DNA of 64,000 nt. It comes from Pedobacter sp. BAL39. GTDB taxonomy: Bacteria; Bacteroidota; Bacteroidia; Sphingobacteriales; Sphingobacteriaceae. The DNA lies in NCBI RefSeq assembly GCF_000170795.1, contig NZ_ABCM01000005.1, forward strand, positions 1 to 64,000, read 5' to 3'. Both the position numbers and the translations under genes were made by a program. Below the pieces are notes generated by a model, which did not search any database, had not been told where the DNA came from, and was given only the letters and a program-made list of their open reading frames with translations. Below, one piece after another: positions 56,910 to 64,000 of this stretch (positions are counted from its first letter, which is position 1; every line of letters begins with the position of its first letter).

Positions 56910-58335
56910 TTATAAGATATATACCTGTGTAGCGCTGCTGGGCATCTGCCTGGCAGCAACAGGTTGTAAAATCCCAGCCATTACACAACGCCAGGAGAAC
57001 AACGCAGTCCCTGCATCTTACCACAACAGCAGCGACACCACCAACACTGCGTCCCTGCAATGGCGTAGCTTTTTCCGGGACAGCAACCTGGTCAGTCTGA
57101 TTGACACTGCCCTGCATCGCAATCAGGAGCTCATGATTACTTTGCAAGAGATAGAAATAGCAAAAAATGACATCAGACTCAAACAGGGACAGATCCTGCC
57201 AACCGTAGGTGCAAAAATTGGCCTTGGTGTCGAAAAAGTGGGTAGATATACCAGTCAGGGTGCCGGTGACGCTTCTACGGAAATCGCTCCTGGAAAAGAA
57301 ACTCCTGATCCATTGATGGACTACGGCGCCATGGCTTATGCCAACTGGGAAGTAGACATCTGGAAGAAACTCCATAATGCAAAAAAAGCCGCAGTAAGCA
57401 GATACCTCTCCACCGTTGAGGGCAAAAATTTTGTCCTCACCAATATGATCGCCGAGGTTGCCAATTCCTACTATGAACTCCTGGCATTGGACAGTCAGAT
57501 GGAGATCGTCAAACAGAACATCGCCCTGCAGAAAAATGCACTTGAAGTGGTAAAGATTCAAAAGGAAGCAAGCAGGGTGACAGAGCTCGCCGTGCAGAAA
57601 TTCAGGGCAGAAGTACTGAACTCTCAAAGTCTCGAGTTCAACATCCAGCAACAGATCACAGAAACGGAGAATAAGATCAATGCCTTGCTTGGCCGTTATC
57701 CACAGGCAATACCGAGAACCCAGCATCACTTCTTCGACATCATGCCTGCAATGGTTCAGACTGGAATTCCTTCACAATTGCTGGCCAACCGTCCGGACAT
57801 CAAAAAGGCAGAACTTGAACTCGTTGCCGCCAAGCTGGACGTAAAGGTTGCAAGGGCAGAATTCTATCCTTCTTTTGGCATCTCCGCGGGATTTGGCTTT
57901 CAGGCATTCAACCCATCGTACCTGGTAAAGTTCCCGGAATCAATGTTATATTCCCTGGTGGGGGACCTTGCTGGCCCGCTGATCAACAGGAATGGCATCA
58001 AAGCAGAATTCCTGAGTGCCAATGCGCGACAGATCCAGGCCATGTACAACTATGAAAAGACCATCTTAAATGCATATATGGAGGTGTCCAACTCACTGTC
58101 CAGCATCAGCAATCTGGACAAAAGTTATGAGCTCAAATCGAAAGAAGTAGAGGCCCTAACGAAATCTATAGACATCTCTAATGACCTGTTCAGGTCATCA
58201 AGGGCAGACTATCTGGAAGTACTGATGACACAAAGAGATGCACTGGCTTCAAAACTGGAGCTGGTGGAAACTAAAAAGGAACAACTGAATGCAGCCATCA
58301 ATGTGTATAAAGCACTTGGTGGTGGCTGGAAGTAA
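56902..58335 (+). CDS. TolC/NodT family outer membrane efflux lipoprotein
   Basis: 477-residue channel subunit. The likely start is ATG 56902; an upstream TTG at 56893 is also in frame. A lipoprotein signal ends LAATGC, typical of the OprM/NodT lipoprotein subgroup. Four long helices per repeat are evident (ELMITLQEIEIAKNDIRL; VEALTKSIDISNDLFRSSRADYLEVL). Ends in a strong terminator, closing the second efflux operon. Confidence 0.93.
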   Translation: MNNYKIYTCVALLGICLAATGCKIPAITQRQENNAVPASYHNSSDTTNTASLQWRSFFRDSNLVSLIDTALHRNQELMITLQEIEIAKNDIRLKQGQILPTVGAKIGLGVEKVGRYTSQGAGDASTEIAPGKETPDPLMDYGAMAYANWEVDIWKKLHNAKKAAVSRYLSTVEGKNFVLTNMIAEVANSYYELLALDSQMEIVKQNIALQKNALEVVKIQKEASRVTELAVQKFRAEVLNSQSLEFNIQQQITETENKINALLGRYPQAIPRTQHHFFDIMPAMVQTGIPSQLLANRPDIKKAELELVAAKLDVKVARAEFYPSFGISAGFGFQAFNPSYLVKFPESMLYSLVGDLAGPLINRNGIKAEFLSANARQIQAMYNYEKTILNAYMEVSNSLSSISNLDKSYELKSKEVEALTKSIDISNDLFRSSRADYLEVLMTQRDALASKLELVETKKEQLNAAINVYKALGGGWK

Positions 58336-58348
58336 GTATCTCTAAAGT

Positions 58349-58386
58349 AAAAAGCGCACATTGGCTATTGCCAATGTGCGCTTTTT
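58349..58386 (+). terminator. rho-independent terminator of the second efflux operon
   Basis: Perfect 17-bp stem (58349-58365 with 58370-58386) and TATT loop, with a T run, 14 bp past the channel-gene stop. Confidence 0.93.
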
Positions 58387-58439
58387 TATTGATCTTAAAA
58401 AAACAAATCTGTATCAGGATCAATAATATCAATTACATG

Positions 58440-58687
58440 TTTGACAATACCCTCCTCACTACAATACAGAAAATGTTCATTTAACTATCGCAAAAGGAAT
58501 TTTAGAGCCTGAATTCCCGACTGTATGGGACAGTTGGAAAACTTCTGAATATCAATCCAGTACTAATGCAGACCGAATGATGTTATTAAGGAGGTCATTG
58601 ACGACCAAAAACTTTAAATACAAAATCATCGGCAACTGTCCATTTTTGGGAAAAGGATCATTAGATCCGCAGATATCGTTGTTTTAG
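58440..58687 (+). pseudogene. possible gene remnant
   Basis: A frame without early start codon runs to a TAG at about 58687 and reads like protein (YNTENVHLTIAKGILEPEF, then PTVWDSWKTSEY and KNFKYKIIGNCPFLGKG). It lacks an upstream ATG and follows a stop codon, so it looks like the degraded 3' part of a gene. No family recognised. Lies at the junction between the efflux operon and the accessory region. Confidence 0.3.
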
Positions 58688-58692
58688 GAAGC

Positions 58693-58816
58693 AAAAAATC
58701 CCGCTCTACTCATCGTAAAGCGGGATCGTAGCCCAAGAGTTACAAATGTTGAACTCTTTCAAGGACGATTTAATGCTTTTGGCTGCTATTGGAGATGATC
58801 CATTAGCTTGAACCGT
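58693..58816 (-). ncRNA. candidate small RNA of about 120 nt
   Basis: On the minus strand a TATATTTG -7 box (58821-58828) with TTTA 20 bp upstream (58849-58852) is followed by about 120 nt without a start codon in a long frame. The transcript would fold into TTCAAG/CTTGAA long-range pairing, a TGGA-loop-TCCA hairpin, a 7-bp AAGAGTT/AACTCTT hairpin (58735-58741 with 58752-58758), and a terminal AGCGGGAT/ATCCCGCT stem (58698-58705 with 58719-58726) followed by six T residues. Promoter, structure and terminator together support an independent small RNA. The family is not recognised. Confidence 0.55.
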
Positions 58817-58820
58817 AATG

Positions 58821-58852
58821 CAAATATAGGAATTAGAATAGGATTTCCTAAA
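58821..58852 (-). promoter_or_regulatory. promoter of the candidate small RNA
   Basis: TTTA at 58849-58852, 20 bp spacer, TATATTTG at 58821-58828, read on the minus strand. The -7 box is a full match to TAnnTTTG; the -33 box has one mismatch to TTTG. Confidence 0.5.
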
Positions 58853-58933
58853 GTGCTTTTTCAATTTCAGGAAATTCGTTTTTAACTTGCTCAATATCAA
58901 TTTAAAAAATTATCCTACAACATCTGAAAATGA

Positions 58934-58963
58934 AAAGCCAGCAGGTTAAAATCTGCTGGCTTT
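58934..58963 (-). terminator. hairpin terminator of the radC cluster
   Basis: AAAGCCAGCAG and CTGCTGGCTTT pair perfectly over 11 bp with an 8-nt loop, 22 bp past the stop of the small membrane protein gene. Minus-strand T-rich flank. Confidence 0.75.
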
Positions 58964-58985
58964 GAACGTTTAAAAATAGCTACTG

Positions 58986-59210
58986 TTATAATCTCATAAG
59001 CACAGTAATCACTCCAAAAACTATCAGCAAAAATCCAAACAGATTAAAAAACCGCTCCAAAAACCGGATAGCTACAGCTGTTAAATAGCTGGAGAATACT
59101 TCTATACCTGCAATATTTCTGCGCCTGAACCTGCGCCTGCCGACCCAAAAACGGATCACTAGACCAATTGAAATCAGTATCAGTCCATTTGTATCTAAAT
59201 TTGAAAACAT
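58986..59210 (-). CDS. small membrane protein
   Basis: About 74 residues from the preferred ATG 59210 (MFSNLDTNG). Two hydrophobic helices flank a basic loop (GRRRFRRRN): GLILISIGLVIRFWV and FFNLFGFLLIVFGVITVL. Such small proteins recur next to RadC-like JAB genes on Bacteroidota elements; database names for them are unreliable. Function unknown. Last of three clustered minus-strand genes. Confidence 0.65.
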   Translation of the reverse strand: MFSNLDTNGLILISIGLVIRFWVGRRRFRRRNIAGIEVFSSYLTAVAIRFLERFFNLFGFLLIVFGVITVLMRL

Positions 59211-59256
59211 AGGTTTATGTAAAAAGGGGATTGCTCCCCGTAAAAAAATCAATTAA

Positions 59257-59523
59257 TTATCTGCGGAATTTAAACAACCTTGTTCCCCGCTTTTTCAGGT
59301 AACTGGCCGTATAGCCGTTATCTTCAATGATGCTTCTTACCAGTTTCTCCGCTACATTAGCCGTGTGCAAATCACCTTGGTGCATCTGCATATCTTCAAG
59401 ATTATAAAAATGTTTCAGGGCTTTAGCTAGCTCAAAGAGTGCTTTTTTCGGGGTTTTCTCTGTACAACACATATTAGGATAGATTGAGTGAATAGGGATT
59501 GGAATTTTAAATGATGCCTTCAT
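59257..59523 (-). CDS. hypothetical protein of the radC cluster
   Basis: About 88 residues from ATG 59523 (TTG 59529 also in frame). Overlaps the JAB gene end by 17 bp, implying translational coupling. Soluble and basic; contains IHSIYPNMCCTEKTPKKALFE and a C-terminal KKRGTRLFKFRR tail. Family not recognised. Confidence 0.65.
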   Translation of the reverse strand: MKASFKIPIPIHSIYPNMCCTEKTPKKALFELAKALKHFYNLEDMQMHQGDLHTANVAEKLVRSIIEDNGYTASYLKKRGTRLFKFRR

Positions 59524-59977
59524 CGGCAAAAGAATAGAAGCCGCAGTGCTTGGTCAGGATGATGTGATCAAGCAACTGCAAGTCAAGTAATTTACCCACT
59601 TCTACCAGTCTTCTGGTAAGCATTAAATCGGCTTCACTTGGTTTCAGACGTCCGCTGGGGTGGTTATGACATAAGATAATCCCAGTACATAAGCTCTTTA
59701 AAGCCACTGAAAAAACCAGTTTCGGATCAATTACAGTCCCAGTCATTCCCCCGCTTGAAACCTCTTTAATGCCAATTACTCTATTGGAACGGTTCAGTAA
59801 AAGCATATAGCACTGCTCGGTCATCTCGATGACGTCGTGATTCCAGTTCTCATAAAAGATGTCGTATGCGTGTTGCGATGTAGTGACCTGTGGCCGCTCC
59901 GATGCTTTAAATTTAGGTTGATAGCTCACTTTGATCTCTGAAATTGAAAAAAAAGGGTTTTGGGTTTGCACGCTCAT
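59507..59977 (-). CDS. RadC-like JAB domain protein
   Basis: 156 residues from the preferred ATG 59977 (MSVQTQNPFF); upstream in-frame codons are less protein-like. The JAB/MPN metal motif HNHPSGRLKPSEAD lies near residues 112-125, with a Glu upstream. RadC-like JAB proteins without the N-terminal HhH region are characteristic of Bacteroidota conjugative elements, plasmids and phages; their biochemical role is unsettled. First of a three-gene minus-strand cluster. Confidence 0.88.
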   Translation of the reverse strand: MSVQTQNPFFSISEIKVSYQPKFKASERPQVTTSQHAYDIFYENWNHDVIEMTEQCYMLLLNRSNRVIGIKEVSSGGMTGTVIDPKLVFSVALKSLCTGIILCHNHPSGRLKPSEADLMLTRRLVEVGKLLDLQLLDHIILTKHCGFYSFADEGII

Positions 59978-60051
59978 AATGAAGAAAAATAAAAGGTTAA
60001 AAAATCTGTTAACTCTTCTTCCTTGTCCCTGTCCTAACAGAGCTTTTTTCC

Positions 60052-60202
60052 AAAGAAAAAAGGACAAAAAAGAAAGCAACAGAAAGGATGGCTAGGCAGA
60101 AAATGGGGCGGAATAAGTCCCGTAGGGTGGTTCGTAGAACCATTAAGAGCCGCCCCTTCTGCCGCCATCAACCTTCGCTTTCCTTTTTTGCCCTTTTTCT
60201 TA
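60052..60202. repeat. large imperfect palindrome with nested hairpins
   Basis: Left arm about 60052-60111 and right arm about 60150-60202 are imperfect reverse complements over more than 45 pairs. Best stretches: GGGGCGG/CCGCCCC (60105-60111 with 60150-60156), GGCAGAA/TTCTGCC, GATGGC/GCCATC, then AAAGC/GCTTT and A/T-rich flanks. The central region holds a perfect TGGTTC-GTA-GAACCA hairpin (60128-60142) and a smaller CCC-GTA-GGG one. Located upstream of the JAB gene. Candidate oriT, recombination site or structured RNA. Confidence 0.75.
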
Positions 60203-60542
60203 AAAAGTTCATCCTCTTTCTCCCCGTCATTAAAACTTGTCTCTTAAAGGGTCAAAGGGAAAGCGCAAGTGCATACTTCATGCTCTTGCGGAGCAGCAGG
60301 AAAAGTGGGAGAAGGAATGCCGCGAAGCGAAGAGAGCAAAATGGATGATCCGGCATTTCCTGCATGGGCGGCTACAGCACCTATAAAATACTAAACGGGG
60401 TAAAATAAACTCCGATTGAAAAGCGGGGCTATCGGAAAACAGAAGCAGTACAGTACCTTTCCTAAATAAAGATTTAAAATTAACATTGAATCTTTTCACA
60501 CACCTTAAAAAACTTCTGTTCAATATGTTAATCCTTTAGTTT

Positions 60543-60550
60543 ACCTTTGA
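60543..60550 (+). promoter_or_regulatory. candidate -7 element of the RloC-like gene
   Basis: TACCTTTG is a full match to TAnnTTTG, 27 bp before the ATG at 60578. No TTTG -33 box at the usual spacing. Confidence 0.5.
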
Positions 60551-60577
60551 AATACCAAATAAATTAAACCTCAAACA

Positions 60578-63127
60578 ATGGCCTCAACAACTAATGCAAA
60601 AAAAGAAATAATCGATTTTTTATGGGAATGGGCTGATCCAAAAGGTGATTGGGCAAAATTATTGGTAGATAAAATTGTCAAAACAGAGGTAGCATTACCT
60701 GCTGTTGACAGGCAGGAAATATTTGATCACTTTATAGATTCCTTACGGACAACCAAAAAATTAACTCCTGTAACTATAATCAAACCTACATTTACTGCTA
60801 CCACTAAAGATATAAAGTTATCTTCCCTTTCAAATATTACCGGGGTTAACAGACTTGCTAAAAATCAAAAAATGACCTTTGCAGATAATTTAACAGTTAT
60901 CTATGGTGAAAACGGCACAGGGAAAACAGGCTATGGAAGAATATTAAAATCCCTTGGATTCAGTTACGAACAGCAAACAACCATTCATCATAATATTTTC
61001 GGCACGACAGAATCTAAATCTGCTCTCATTGATTTTAACGTAAATGGTGTGGCCAAAACCTTCACCTGGAACGGAGCCAATATTGACGATGCACTATCCA
61101 ATATTTCTGTATTTAATAACAACTGCGTTCAAATCTCATTATCTGACAGAAAATTAATTGTGTCGCCAATAGGCTTCCATTTATTTAATATAGTTACGAG
61201 CGAATTAGCCGAACTCTCAACACTTCTCAACTCGAAAAAAGCAGCCTACCCTGTAACCTTACTCTGCGCAGCAGCATTACATGATGGGACACCACAACAC
61301 AAATTTATCACAGAACTTTCAGAAAAATCAACAGACTTAAAACTAAAAGAACTCTCCGAGTTCCCAACAGATATTACAGCGGCAGTTGAGCAAAAGGAAA
61401 AAGATCTTAAAGGTTTGAACCAAGAACTTTTAAATACACAAATTAACAATTTAAACAGCCAAATCTCAGAGTTGGGACTTCTTGTAACAAAAATTAAAAG
61501 TATACAATTAGCATTTACTCAAACCGAATGGAATGCACTTTTCAAGCTAAATGAAGACATCGTTACACTGGAAGGAAAAACTAAACTTGGCTTGAAAGAC
61601 ATTGCACAAGCTAATGGAATTCAGTTTTATGAAACCCAACAATTTAAAGATTTCCTGACTTCTGCTGACCATTACATCAATCTTCTAGATCAGCCCTACC
61701 CTAAAAAGGGAGACAATTGCGCTTATTGCAATCAGCCTTTAGAAGAGCCTGCGCAAAAATTATTGCTATCCTATAAGAATCTCCTGAATGATACTACAGA
61801 AAATGATCTAAAAAAACTAATTCAAAGTAGGCTTGACATCATCAATAAAGTTAAACTAATTGAAGATAATCACATTCTAAATCACCCTTCATTTGGGATG
61901 GATACAACATCCAAAACCGTTCAGCCTTCTGAATTAACGGCATTTAATAAAAAGCTAAACGGGCTTAAAACTCATTTCATTAACAATACACTGACCAAAG
62001 ACCTGAGCTTTGATGTAGATTATCCAGCAATAATTAAAATTATTGAAGGCAAACAAACCTCCTTAACAACTACTCTTGCGACTAAAAAAGAATCACTATT
62101 AACCATCTCTGATAAAGTAATTGCTTTACAAAAGGAAATAGACGAATTAAAGGACAGAAAATTACTGGCAGACAATGAGGTTGATATTAAGAAAGTAATT
62201 CAGAACAAAAAGAGCCTAAAACTATTAAACTCCAAGGCAACCGACTTCAGCAGCAATTCGATTAGCAGGAAGACCAGTGAAGCAAGAGAGGAACTAATCA
62301 GTCAAAATTTTGATGACATTTTTCAAACCGAGCTGAAAGCATTCGGCAAATCGCATCTCAAAATTGATTTGAGTTTTGGAACCGATAAAGGAAATTCAAA
62401 AATCTCACAAAAAATAAATCAATACCAGCTTACTGACATACTAAGTGAAGGTGAACAAAAGGCAATTGCTTTGGCCGAATTTCTAACAGAGCTACAACTT
62501 GACAATTCTAAAGCCCCTGTAATTTTTGATGACCCAGTAAATAGTCTTGATCACCATATCATTGACGATGTAGCAAAAAGATTCATTAAACTATCAAAAG
62601 ATAGACAAGTTGTGATATTTACGCATAGTGTTTTACTTTTTAACAGTCTTCTTTATACTTCAAGTTTGCCCTTATTCAAAAGCGTGGACAGCAAATTCCT
62701 TAATACAAAAAATGAATACAAGGAGACTGGCGTAATTTCAGAAGCGGAAGAAATAAACACCATAAAAAGTGTAATTAAAAAAATTGAGGTGCTATTACAC
62801 AATACTCCTAAAGGACGACCAGAAAGTGAAGTCGCTGGAGAAGCGTATGGTCATCTGCGTTCTGCTGTTGAACTTTGTGTAGAGCATGAAATTTTCCAGG
62901 GAACGGTAAAACGCTATCAAAAAAACGTAGCATTGACTTCATTTGCCAAAGTTAAGGGCCAGTCGATTAATGATCACAAAGACAAAATCAATGAAATATT
63001 CGAAAGATGCTGTGGTTTTCTTATCGGGCATAGTAATCCGGGAGAGATTGATAACAGCCCTACACTTTTAGGTTTTGAATCTGATTACAAAGAATTCACG
63101 AACATCAGAAAAATATTCACATCTTAA
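60578..63127 (+). CDS. RloC/PrrC-like AAA_13-type ATPase, candidate anticodon nuclease
   Basis: 849-residue ABC/SMC-like protein. N-terminal helical region, Walker A GENGTGKT at 110-117, long coiled-coil arms around a zinc-hook-like CAYC (Cys about 380 and 383), ABC signature LSEGEQ near 621, Walker B VIFDDPVNSLD near 646-656 and H-loop FTHSVLLFN. The C-terminal domain has Arg-x3-Glu (HLRSAVELC, about 758) and His residues further on. RloC proteins combine this ATPase and hook with a PrrC-type tRNA anticodon nuclease (Arg-x3-Glu...His). The gene is visibly more AT-rich than the neighbourhood and solitary. ATPase fold is firm; nuclease and defence roles are inference. Confidence 0.75.
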   Translation: MASTTNAKKEIIDFLWEWADPKGDWAKLLVDKIVKTEVALPAVDRQEIFDHFIDSLRTTKKLTPVTIIKPTFTATTKDIKLSSLSNITGVNRLAKNQKMTFADNLTVIYGENGTGKTGYGRILKSLGFSYEQQTTIHHNIFGTTESKSALIDFNVNGVAKTFTWNGANIDDALSNISVFNNNCVQISLSDRKLIVSPIGFHLFNIVTSELAELSTLLNSKKAAYPVTLLCAAALHDGTPQHKFITELSEKSTDLKLKELSEFPTDITAAVEQKEKDLKGLNQELLNTQINNLNSQISELGLLVTKIKSIQLAFTQTEWNALFKLNEDIVTLEGKTKLGLKDIAQANGIQFYETQQFKDFLTSADHYINLLDQPYPKKGDNCAYCNQPLEEPAQKLLLSYKNLLNDTTENDLKKLIQSRLDIINKVKLIEDNHILNHPSFGMDTTSKTVQPSELTAFNKKLNGLKTHFINNTLTKDLSFDVDYPAIIKIIEGKQTSLTTTLATKKESLLTISDKVIALQKEIDELKDRKLLADNEVDIKKVIQNKKSLKLLNSKATDFSSNSISRKTSEAREELISQNFDDIFQTELKAFGKSHLKIDLSFGTDKGNSKISQKINQYQLTDILSEGEQKAIALAEFLTELQLDNSKAPVIFDDPVNSLDHHIIDDVAKRFIKLSKDRQVVIFTHSVLLFNSLLYTSSLPLFKSVDSKFLNTKNEYKETGVISEAEEINTIKSVIKKIEVLLHNTPKGRPESEVAGEAYGHLRSAVELCVEHEIFQGTVKRYQKNVALTSFAKVKGQSINDHKDKINEIFERCCGFLIGHSNPGEIDNSPTLLGFESDYKEFTNIRKIFTS

Positions 63128-63368
63128 TCTATTAACATATTAAAGTGAAGTCTATTGGATAAACCAATTTGTATGACCCCGCTTTGTCAATTTTAATCTT
63201 TCTAGAACCTGTCTGAAATATAAAGGGTTGCAGGCTTTTGCTTTTTGGCGACAGGGGGTCATTGGCTTTTGGTTTTTCCACTAACTTTTCAACAAGTTTA
63301 AAATCCTGCAGAAGAACGATAAAAACTTTTTAATTTTAGAGTAGTCATTCCATTTATAAATCCAAAAT

Positions 63369-63803
63369 ATGAAAAACTACGAAGCTTCCAATGAGCTTAT
63401 TGACATCCTTTTGAAAAACGGATTTGTTGAAGATACCAGCAAAACTTATCCTGAACATGCCAGACGTCTAGTTGGTGACAACTACGATCCGCATGGCATG
63501 AAGCGCCATTTTTCCTTTCCAGGCACAAGGGAGAAAATTTATCTCGATTATATAAATATCAAGCTGCCAACAGGTGTCCAGCGATACAAGATGACTATCG
63601 ACGAGGTGAAATCACTGATCGCGTTTTGTCGCCTATCCTCTGCCGACAGGTCAGCACTGGCTGAACAACGTTATAACGTACTCAGTATCCCTGAGATCAT
63701 CGCAAATGTGAATCGCGAACCAAGGATATATTCAAAAACAGCGTATAAACGGGCGAAGCAGCAGTTTGAAAATCTATCTTTGTTATCCGAAACGCAAGAC
63801 TAG
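63369..63803 (+). CDS. hypothetical protein (144 aa)
   Basis: Soluble protein (MKNYEASNELIDILLKNGF...), with a central FSFPGTREKIYLDYINIKL beta-rich part and a helical end. No signal or membrane segment. No family recognised. It lies in the accessory region just upstream of the CoiA-like gene and in the same direction (12 bp gap), possibly an operon. Confidence 0.7.
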   Translation: MKNYEASNELIDILLKNGFVEDTSKTYPEHARRLVGDNYDPHGMKRHFSFPGTREKIYLDYINIKLPTGVQRYKMTIDEVKSLIAFCRLSSADRSALAEQRYNVLSIPEIIANVNREPRIYSKTAYKRAKQQFENLSLLSETQD

Positions 63804-63815
63804 GAAAAGCAGTTA

Positions 63816-64000
63816 ATGAAGGGACAGATCATCGTTGGTGTTCAAAGGCAAACCGAAGCAATTATGCCAATCGGTACGGTTAGCTTGACTGGCCTAAAAT
63901 GTGATTGCATATGTTATGAATGCAAAGGAACACTGGAGGCTGTGCTAAATACGACCCGCAGAAAGCATTTTAGGCATAGTAATCGGGGCAACTGTAATCC
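63816..64000 (+). CDS. CoiA-like protein, N-terminal fragment (cut by window edge)
   Basis: Open frame from ATG 63816 to the end of the window (61 codons, no stop): after a short start, LKCDCICYECKGTLEAV provides closely spaced cysteines and HFRH follows. Competence protein CoiA-like and related mobile-element proteins begin with this Cys-x2-Cys...HFRH zinc-binding module. The rest of the gene is outside the window. Confidence 0.6.
   Translation, partial: MKGQIIVGVQRQTEAIMPIGTVSLTGLKCDCICYECKGTLEAVLNTTRRKHFRHSNRGNCN

Larger units (their letters stand above)
59978..60577. other. 600-bp non-coding region rich in hairpins
   Basis: Apart from the palindrome, GCAAG-T-GCAT and ATGC-T-CTTGC (about 60265-60289) form another inverted repeat and GGAATGCCG/CGGCATTTCC pairs over about 45 bp (near 60312-60360). 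Frames on both strands here look non-coding, and the plus-strand frame 60088-60348 runs directly through the hairpins. The 3' end carries the promoter of the ATPase gene. Confidence 0.6.

Noticed and set aside
58706..58900. Minus-strand 64-aa ORF ending in WATIPLYDE
   Set aside because: Its stop codon lies in the loop of the terminator hairpin and a promoter begins in the middle of the frame, so the region is better read as a small RNA than as a protein.
58336..58985. tRNA-anchored attachment site
   Set aside because: No tRNA cloverleaf or direct-repeat pair was recognised around the accessory block within the window; an attachment site may still lie outside it.
60088..60348. Plus-strand ORF of 86 aa over the palindrome
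   Set aside because: Rich in Arg/Lys and Phe, no protein-like domain, and it lies directly across the two arms of the inverted repeat; the sequence constraint is better explained by hairpin structure.
59978..60577. CRISPR array or retron
   Set aside because: Repeats are inverted, not regularly spaced direct repeats, and no cas genes or reverse transcriptase are present in the window.
1..64000. Complete insertion sequence or transposase
   Set aside because: No DDE or tyrosine recombinase motif and no terminal inverted repeats flanking a transposase-like frame were seen.

Overview
The window looks like chromosome from a Bacteroidota member of the Sphingobacteriaceae (Pedobacter-like). The evidence is type IX secretion (T9SS) type B sorting domains, PorP/SprF-family proteins, a SusC/SusD pair, TAnnTTTG-type -7 promoter elements, weak or absent Shine-Dalgarno sequences, and a one-domain PepSY-like periplasmic protein. 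Genus and species cannot be fixed from the sequence alone.

Layout. 0.2-9.1 kb: an M61 metallopeptidase with a PDZ domain, a complete tripartite RND efflux operon (adaptor, pump, TolC-type channel), a BadF/NAGK-type sugar kinase and a GAF protein; the last two converge on a 32-bp perfect inverted repeat. 9.8-29.3 kb: a cell-surface locus with two PorP/SprF proteins, a 1,177-residue beta-helix/SprB-type protein, an OmpA/PD40 protein and a 3,896-residue repetitive adhesin. Both large proteins end in a T9SS type B C-terminal domain. 29.5-35.2 kb: a divergent HTH-NACHT-like STAND NTPase, a subtilase, an orphan uroporphyrinogen-III methyltransferase and a cysteine-rich Rrf2 regulator. 35.4-43 kb: a PepSY-like protein, a sigma-54 response regulator convergent with a hybrid kinase that carries its own Hpt domain, a CPA1 antiporter, and small enzymes. 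43-50.4 kb: SusC, SusD, a Tat-exported metallophosphoesterase and an alkaline-phosphatase-superfamily protein form one nutrient-acquisition operon. 50.5-58.4 kb: a TetR regulator, small proteins and a second RND efflux operon.

58.4-64 kb is accessory DNA. It holds a gene remnant, a candidate small RNA with its own promoter and terminator, a RadC-like JAB protein with two small neighbours, a roughly 150-bp imperfect palindrome with nested hairpins, an AT-rich RloC/PrrC-like ATPase (a plausible anti-phage anticodon nuclease), a hypothetical gene, and a CoiA-like gene cut by the window edge.

The best candidates for undescribed biology are the palindrome, RadC and RloC-like module, the small RNA just before it, the NACHT-like regulator facing the giant adhesin across a region with repeated GTTCATT motifs, and a five-times-repeated module of about 155 residues inside the adhesin. 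No tRNA, rRNA, CRISPR array or complete insertion sequence was recognised.
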